This document shows, one piece after another, positions 58,410-64,000 of a stretch of DNA of 64,000 bases; positions within the stretch are counted from its first letter, which is position 1; every line of letters starts with the position of its first letter. Below the pieces are notes generated by a model, which ran no database searches, was not told the DNA's origin, and saw only the letters and a program-made list of their open reading frames with translations. This DNA is from Leuctra nigra. Its lineage: Eukaryota; Arthropoda; Insecta; Plecoptera; Leuctridae. The stretch covers positions 22,309,108 to 22,373,107 of the forward strand of contig OW203763.1 of the NCBI GenBank assembly GCA_934045905.1. The letters are read 5' to 3'. A program made the translations under genes and the position numbers.

Positions 58410-58640
58410 AGTGGTGTTTAACGTCGCACCGATCTACAACTAGGATAATGACGACGAATGAATGATGTTGATAGGGAGATGATGGTGATAATGGTGATGG
58501 TGATAGGGTGACGATTATGATGGTGACGATGAAGCGGCAAGGAATGGAAGGTGGGAAGGATGCGATCGTGGTCTATTAGTAGAAAACATTTGCATCCAGG
58601 ACACGAGAACCATATCGAGCACGGACCACTGGAGACAAGT
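58410..58640 (-). repeat. SINE-like repeat with GAT-type microsatellite
   Basis: Read on the minus strand, the core TTTTCTACTAATAGACCACG leads to ATCGCATCCTTCCCACCTTCC and an expanded (ATC/ACC)n stretch (58477-58531). It closes with CGGTGCGACGTTAAACACC. That closing motif is familiar to me from dispersed insect repeats. The core matches the 53.4 kb SINE. A tRNA-like head was not identified. ORFs of 89-91 codons at 58084-58399 lie just left of it, and one of 63 codons (58515-58706) overlaps it; none is supported. Confidence 0.5.
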
Positions 58641-58702
58641 TGAGGGAGTTCTGTTCATTAAATTTCGATGTATTTCGTATCTAAGTATTACAATTCCGTC
58701 CT

Positions 58703-59104
58703 TCATAACTGTGAAATTGGACGAGTTGTCAGTACCGTGTGCTGGTGATTGGTGGCAAGTCCGCAGGAAAGCGAGGATGTATTGCTGGTGATATCCACAC
58801 TGATGCGCGCGGCTCCTTCATGCCCTGGCCAGAGCGCAAACGCACAGGATTTCGGATTCGAAGATTTCACATTGGTCAATCTCACATAAAAACAGCCATC
58901 TTGAGTAATATCAAGAAGAGTTTTTCTTTCATGCTTATACCAAAACTTGTATACCAAAATTCCCATTGGACGGATTATGGAAAGGTGATATATATATCCC
59001 TCTCTTATGGGGACTTTGATATTGGTATTATAGCAGGCAGCTGCCAATGCTGTGCTACACCAGCTTGCACAAACTAGTCGAACTAGATTGCTTTTTCGGA
59101 ACAA
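58703..59104 (-). CDS. Longest ORF of the window, overlapped by an antiparallel ORF
   Basis: A 133-codon minus-strand ORF runs from an ATG at 59104 to a TGA at 58703. Its C-terminal half reads DGCFYVRLTNVKSSNPKSCA, then FALWPGHEGAARISVDITSN, followed by a Ser/Thr-rich end. It is GC-richer than the rest, and the N-terminal part has a hydrophobic, Cys-rich segment. On the + strand a 112-codon ORF (58739-59077) covers the same DNA and includes ARGSFMPWPERKRTGFRIRR. No more than one is likely real. No splice sites, signal peptide or known domain decide between them. Because a SINE-like repeat abuts it, an uncharacterised repeat is a fair alternative. Confidence 0.25.
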   Translation of the reverse strand: MFRKSNLVRLVCASWCSTALAAACYNTNIKVPIREGYIYHLSIIRPMGILVYKFWYKHERKTLLDITQDGCFYVRLTNVKSSNPKSCAFALWPGHEGAARISVDITSNTSSLSCGLATNHQHTVLTTRPISQL

Positions 59105-59109
59105 CCAAA

Positions 59110-60380
59110 ATTATGATCTTTAATAATATAAATTATTAGAACGGACTCTCTATGCTATCAAGATGAAGCTAATTAAGGTGCATTGATGTCAGATGCTGGA
59201 AATAGATTTTGGTTGGATATTTAGTCAAGGATGCTAAAAGGGTGTTTAGTACTTCAGACAAACTTAAAACACCTGCGTGTAATATGGAGGATATACTTAA
59301 CTTTAAGTCTGGACACAGACAATAGGCTTATCTAGTTTGTCATTGCATTTTAACTTATCTTGTTTTTATGTTCAAACTGTCAACTTCATCGTAATAGTTT
59401 GCAATTGAGGTACAGAGATGATTGTTTATGCAATAAAAAGGGATATTTTATACCGAATGTAAAGTATTCCTATTCGTTTCGCCATGCAAGGAAATTGTCG
59501 GTTCTGAATGATGACGCATTTTGTAACAAAAAATGAAATTGGTGGATATTGTATTCTGTGCAGTATCATATATTGTTTATCAGAAATATACATATATTTT
59601 TTATTCGCCTTTGAAATTTTAAAAGTATTCCCGGTTTTATGTCCCAGTCTCTTTCCACCCCATTTCTTTCTTCCGTCTTCGTTCATGAATTTCGATCAAC
59701 ATTTACGATTTGTTTTCGTATAAAATACATCGCTATTCACGGCTCTCTTCATGCTGCTCATCCATGATAAGGATTTTTTATTATTTATTACGTAATTCGA
59801 TTTATCCTGCAGAGTTTTACTTCAAGTGATGGAATCTTCTTCTCGTTTCGAATATATTTATGTCAATTTCAAAGAATTCGTTTTAAAAAGAACGTTTCAG
59901 TTACTTACGAACATCTCTAATTTTAAATAGCATTCTTTCTTTGGGGACTGAAAAGATATTTTAACCAGTGTGCTCATATTTTAAAGTGCAATGTTCATTT
60001 CACGTACCTATTTAGCATTATTATTTAGGAAAAAGCAAACATAACTACGCTTGTGTCACATATATTTTTATACCTACCAAAAGTCTCTCTGATTCCGTCA
60101 GCCTTTTCAACGTAAAATGTCGTTAAAATGCAGGTAATAAAATTATGCGAATTATCTCACTGTATACACAGCTACCTGCTATAATACCTTTGGGGAGGAA
60201 GAACACAGAGCAAAGATCTCAATTAATTCTTATTATAAAACTAACAACGGTTATATCAACTCAACTTTAAATATTTTTTTGTTTGAATTAGTGAAAAGAA
60301 ATAATTGTAATTATACCTATAGATCTTGTCACCAAGGTCGGTTGCAGTGAAATATAAGTCAAACGGCATTACGGCACTGA
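59110..60380. other. AT-rich DNA, nothing firm
   Basis: The 86- and 71-codon antiparallel ORFs at 59.4-59.7 kb have no support. Nothing else was seen. Confidence 0.4.
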
Positions 60381-60385
60381 TTTAA

Positions 60386-60410
60386 CCCCCCCCCCCCCCC
60401 CCCCCCCCCC
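60386..60410. repeat. C25 mononucleotide run
   Basis: Twenty-five C in a row, then GCCC. It is the longest such run in the window; its true length in the genome may be uncertain because such runs are hard to sequence. Confidence 0.95.
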
Positions 60411-60717
60411 GCCCAACCACCAAAAGAGTTTTGGTCAAAAGTGTCCCCAATCTTATCAGAGTATGTTTTGTTCATTTGCATTTTTCCTGGAAGTCACCAT
60501 TCCATTATCAAAATGCTTCGGTAAATTGTGTTATTTTATAAACCTAAAATAGGTGTTATTTCTAAAATTCCGTTTCACGTATTAGGAAAATAATATCAAT
60601 GAGGCATAATATGACAATAGAAACATAGGTCTATTATCTATATGCAGTATTGTTGTATAAGTTGTAATGTAATAGGTATACTGGGTTAGTGCTCCTTCCA
60701 ACTATACCGAGCATCAC

Positions 60718-61044
60718 CTAGTTAGAATTTAGATGATTCATAATTAATTGACCATTCAAAGTTGTTATCTTATAATTGGCCAAAAAGATGATTACGCTGC
60801 AGGTTTGGGAAGCGTAGATAATCAAGTTTTGTTCATTGGCTTTGAATTTTCCTCCCCTCCTGTAAGGATAATATAAAAACTCCTTATTTGAATATTCAGG
60901 ATTATCAATCTCAACTGGAGCGTTTATATCTTGTGGTCCCACATCTCCCATTGATAAGTAATGAAAATTACAATTACAAAATGATATTTGAATTTTATTT
61001 CTTTGATGAATTGCATCAATTGTGAGGAAGCCCAGAGTTAGCAT
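60718..61044 (-). CDS. 108-codon ORF, unknown product
   Basis: The ORF starts at an ATG with an in-frame TGA about 20 codons upstream. It begins MLTLGFLTIDAIHQRNKIQI and has a well-mixed central part (SMGDVGPQDINAPVEIDNPE, YSNKEFLYYPYRRGGKFKAN), then a hydrophobic stretch TCSVIIFLANY near the C-terminus. The central part looks more like a real protein than most ORFs here. The upstream in-frame codons add KKFNIFSL before the Met, so an exon beginning earlier could provide a longer hydrophobic leader. There are no clear splice sites and no known family. Confidence 0.2.
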   Translation of the reverse strand: MLTLGFLTIDAIHQRNKIQISFCNCNFHYLSMGDVGPQDINAPVEIDNPEYSNKEFLYYPYRRGGKFKANEQNLIIYASQTCSVIIFLANYKITTLNGQLIMNHLNSN

Positions 61045-61049
61045 TAACG

Positions 61050-63250
61050 AAAAAATGTTAAACTTTTTATTGGCTTTGATAAATAAATAATATAAATATC
61101 ATTGTTGAGATTTGCCTGCCTAAAATAATCTTGATTTATTAAGCAAAGATATAAAACATATATAAATGACAAATTAAATTATTCTACTTTCTCAAAGTTT
61201 ATATCTTTTTGACAAATGTGAGATGACGAATTTTTATGGATTGGGAGAGGGAGGAAAATAAAAATATCAAGATAAATTGCAACTGCTTCAATCCTGATGA
61301 ATTCTTTTCAACTTATGAAAACGGATTCCTAATATGGTCTAGCACTCAACAGTGGGATTTATCCATCACAAATATCCAATCACAGAAAATTAACTCTAGT
61401 TCTGTATGTGTTTCTTCATTTAACTCCAGAGATTAAGAAAATCATTGGCTTTAATAATCTGCATAATCTTTTACATATTCTTTATTTTCTGAAACTGTTT
61501 TGAAATTTCTTAACTCGAGCACGTTTTGTATAACGTTCCATTTCATTTTATTTGTTTGCATACTTTATGTTTGCAAGTTTTACACTTGGTCTAGCTTTAT
61601 TTTCTTACGAGTTTTACATTCAGGAACTTTTTTACGACTTTTACCCTCAATTAAATTTCATAATTTGTAAGACAAGTCTTACGTAAAAAGATACTGAAAG
61701 ATAGTGCAGTTGATACTAGCGTCTAGAAAGAACATAAATTGTAAATAGAAAGAATCTACTTTAGGAAAAACAAAAAAAATCCACATTCTTTTCTTAGTTC
61801 GAGCATGTAATTTTTGTCCGTTGACATCAGTTATGGAAAAACTGAATGAATAATTGCAACGTCATCCCAAACGAAACCGGTTTGTTATGTTATTGCTTTA
61901 TAATAATTCATTAAATTACCCACACAATTTTCATAATTATTTCTTGAAATTATTCTTATCTTATATCCATGGTAATATCTTATTGTAATATACTGATTTC
62001 CACGTCCATCTTTTTTTGCTATAAGTGAGCAAAAATCTTCAATTTTATTAAGTCGATTTACCTACAGCAAAGCATACTATTTCATGGATAAATTATTGAA
62101 AGTAGACCGACCAATCCGAAGGAAATGATCTTGGCGCTTGGCCTAACGCAATTCTAACCTGCCACAACTCCATTAGGTATTTAGGTAGTTTGTTATCAAG
62201 TTTATGTCAGTCTATAAGTCTGGCGTGCTAGGAATCTCGGTGTATAAGCTGTACAAGTATAGGTAAGTATAAGATAGCAAATATGTTGTTACCCACTCTG
62301 AAAAGCTATGGAAATAAAGTAGGTAGATTATTAATGATACTGTTCATATGATATAGAGTAACTTATAGGTAATAATATTAAAGAACTTATTTATAATGTT
62401 CATAGCTCTGATTTGGAGTAAAATAATTCTTGAAGGATTTTGAAGTATGTTTGAGCACAGACATGGTAATTTAAACATCATCTCATTGCTACTTTATAGA
62501 GTTCGTTTAGACATGCCTTGCAGCATTGGCTATAAATACGTCACCTATATACCGTTGGAATAAAATTATTGTCAGCCAAATTAAAAACATTAATAATAGG
62601 ATTATTTTGTGAATGTTTTAAGAATCGTGACGGTCAGTGGTAATCAATATGATCAATATTCATAATCAATATGAGATTAATTAATTTAATATACAATAAT
62701 TTGCATTGAATCTGACATATTTCATCAATATGCAACTAAATGTTTGAACTTCAACTTTCAAACAAGAATAATGAACCATCGCAAAACAACAGCACAAATT
62801 AAATACCATATAGAATGTTTTAAAGTAAATGATAATGTTATTCTCTGCTAAAACATGATACAATAGAACATGTAATAACAACATATTTGTGAAATTATCT
62901 AAACATTTTAATATTGTTCTAACCGAAAACTCACAAAGACTGCAGAAGAATGGTTGAAAAATAATATCTTTGAAATTCATCATGGATCTTATCTTCCACT
63001 TAACCTGTAGTTAAATATGAAACGCAGACCCAACATAGATCCCATCTACCGTAGGATTCAAGTAATGATAGCGAGCACTGGTGACAAACTTTCCACAGTT
63101 GGACATTTCATTTCTGTGATTTATGTCTTCTTGTTCGGTTGAAGCGAAGTTATAATCTTTACGTCAGTACGTGATGTCATAAAGAGGAAAAGGCAGTTTT
63201 CACATCTGAAGCGAACGAAGAAACTGTTGATGAAAGATGGCATGAAACGC
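61050..63250. other. AT-rich DNA, nothing firm
   Basis: A 66-codon + ORF (61236-61436) has an ordinary composition (MDWEREENKNIKINCNCFNP...) but no splice support. The 100-codon minus ORF at 62681-62983 is Phe/Leu/Cys-rich and unconvincing. Confidence 0.4.
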
Positions 63251-63254
63251 GATA

Positions 63255-63395
63255 GAATGTATTTTCTACCGTCTCTTTTCTCCCCCCTTTTTACTCTTAG
63301 GAAGAAAAAATATATATCCCAATCTTACGTTTGTATCCTTTCCTCGTTGCCTTTTTCCTCCCCATTCCCTTTTCCGCACGTGCCAACGTTAACCG
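63255..63395 (+). other. Pyrimidine-rich tract with CACGTG
   Basis: C/T-rich runs (TACCGTCTCTTTTCTCCCCC, TCCTTTCCTCGTTGCC) end near the E-box GCACGTGCC (about 63376-63384). TGATGTCA lies upstream at about 63172. An ORF of 91 codons from 63407 (MNVEEIDSRSQLVPNSMMGF...) follows and contains the exact 12-bp tandem GTTCCCAACTC. It then degenerates into Phe-rich sequence. This could be promoter-like but is unproven. Confidence 0.25.
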
Positions 63396-63689
63396 ATGAG
63401 TACTAAATGAACGTGGAGGAAATTGATTCACGTTCCCAACTCGTTCCCAACTCGATGATGGGCTTTTTTTGGGAAGGTTTCCGACGTTCCATTTTCTACT
63501 TTCATTCCTATCGTCATAAATTTCTTATATATTTTTTTTTCTTCTCTCGACAAAATGTTATATCGTATTTCACCCCCTTGCAATTTTTGAAACAAAGAAA
63601 ATTAGATTACTTTTTCATCCTACTCTCACATTGGCAGTTAATTTCTTACTTTTATTTCTTTTATCCACCAAACAAACTCTGAACAGACC

Positions 63690-64000
63690 TAAAGAAATTT
63701 CATAATTCATGATCCAAACTGACAAATATTTTTTTCCGGTCGTACATTTAAATATTTCATATCGAAAAGAACATCTGTACCGATCCTAAGTACCTCACAT
63801 ATCTAACCCCCGTGATATTACACTGAAAAATATCTATATATATACAAAAGTTTAAAAATTTCAAGACATTTGGCTTGAAAACCATAATATAACATCATAG
63901 ATCGTAAACAACGGCCATAAGCCTGGACTGGCACCATCAAATACAAATCTTATGAAGGGCCAATGCTTGCTATGGTATAGCGTTCAAACATCTCAGATGG
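63690..64000. other. AT-rich DNA, nothing recognised
   Basis: No feature seen up to the window edge. Confidence 0.45.

Overview
This window looks like nuclear DNA from an arthropod, probably an insect. It is AT-rich (roughly one third GC by eye). It has no dense tiling of long ORFs, many short GC-richer islands bounded by GT/AG-type splice signals, and a heavy load of small DNA transposons, tRNA-derived SINE-like repeats and microsatellites. The frequent short words around TAGGTACCTA and the SINE core motifs made me think of a hemipteran such as a planthopper, but that is only an impression. No protein-coding gene in the window can be named. The longest ORF is 133 codons and most long ORFs are chance or repeat-derived. 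The best reading is an intergenic stretch or large introns of unannotated genes, with a few candidate exons and promoters.

Layout. 0-7 kb: a minus-strand tRNA-type SINE, a 25-bp tandem repeat, a 43-codon candidate exon near 5.0 kb and a short perfect hairpin near 6.3 kb. 7.2-10.5 kb: three unlike mobile elements close together, namely a Helitron-like element, a 0.54 kb nearly spacer-less palindrome and a hAT-type element with an internal triplicated unit and a G21 run. 11-26 kb: mostly featureless AT-rich DNA with an LTR-like island (12.0 kb), a candidate exon (13.4 kb), four consecutive short minus-strand ORFs (16.3-18.2 kb), a 14-bp-arm hairpin (18.9 kb), a pyrimidine-rich tract ending at a perfect RFX X-box match (22.5 kb), a 228-bp tandem duplication (23.1 kb) and a candidate exon followed by a SINE (26.0-26.3 kb).

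26.6-30.3 kb: a 1.79 kb hAT-type element with perfect 8-bp target duplications and ten copies of a palindromic 10-mer clustered at its two ends. It carries a nested TA-flanked long-inverted-repeat element. A second, inverted copy of the Helitron-like element follows. 30-49 kb: mainly AT-rich DNA with weak candidate exons, a GAGA-plus-initiator promoter candidate with a splice donor (41.3-41.8 kb), a possible third Helitron-like terminus (47.1 kb) and a G19 run. 49-55 kb is the most gene-like part: a GC-rich island with CRE, CCAAT, TATA and NRF1-like sites (49.0-49.4 kb), a 289-bp hAT MITE with perfect TSDs, a TATA promoter with a short leader and ATG (50.4 kb), a foldback whose two arms encode related peptides (52.3 kb), another SINE, a 434-bp inverted-repeat element and a 30-codon candidate first exon with a strong splice donor (55.1 kb). 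55-64 kb: AT-rich DNA, a minus-strand SINE with a GAT-type microsatellite (58.5 kb), overlapping antiparallel ORFs (58.7-59.1 kb), a C25 run (60.4 kb) and pyrimidine-rich DNA.

The mobile-element calls rest on terminal repeats and target duplications that can be read directly and are the firmest part of the annotation. Exon and promoter calls are hypotheses from composition, splice motifs and reading frame.
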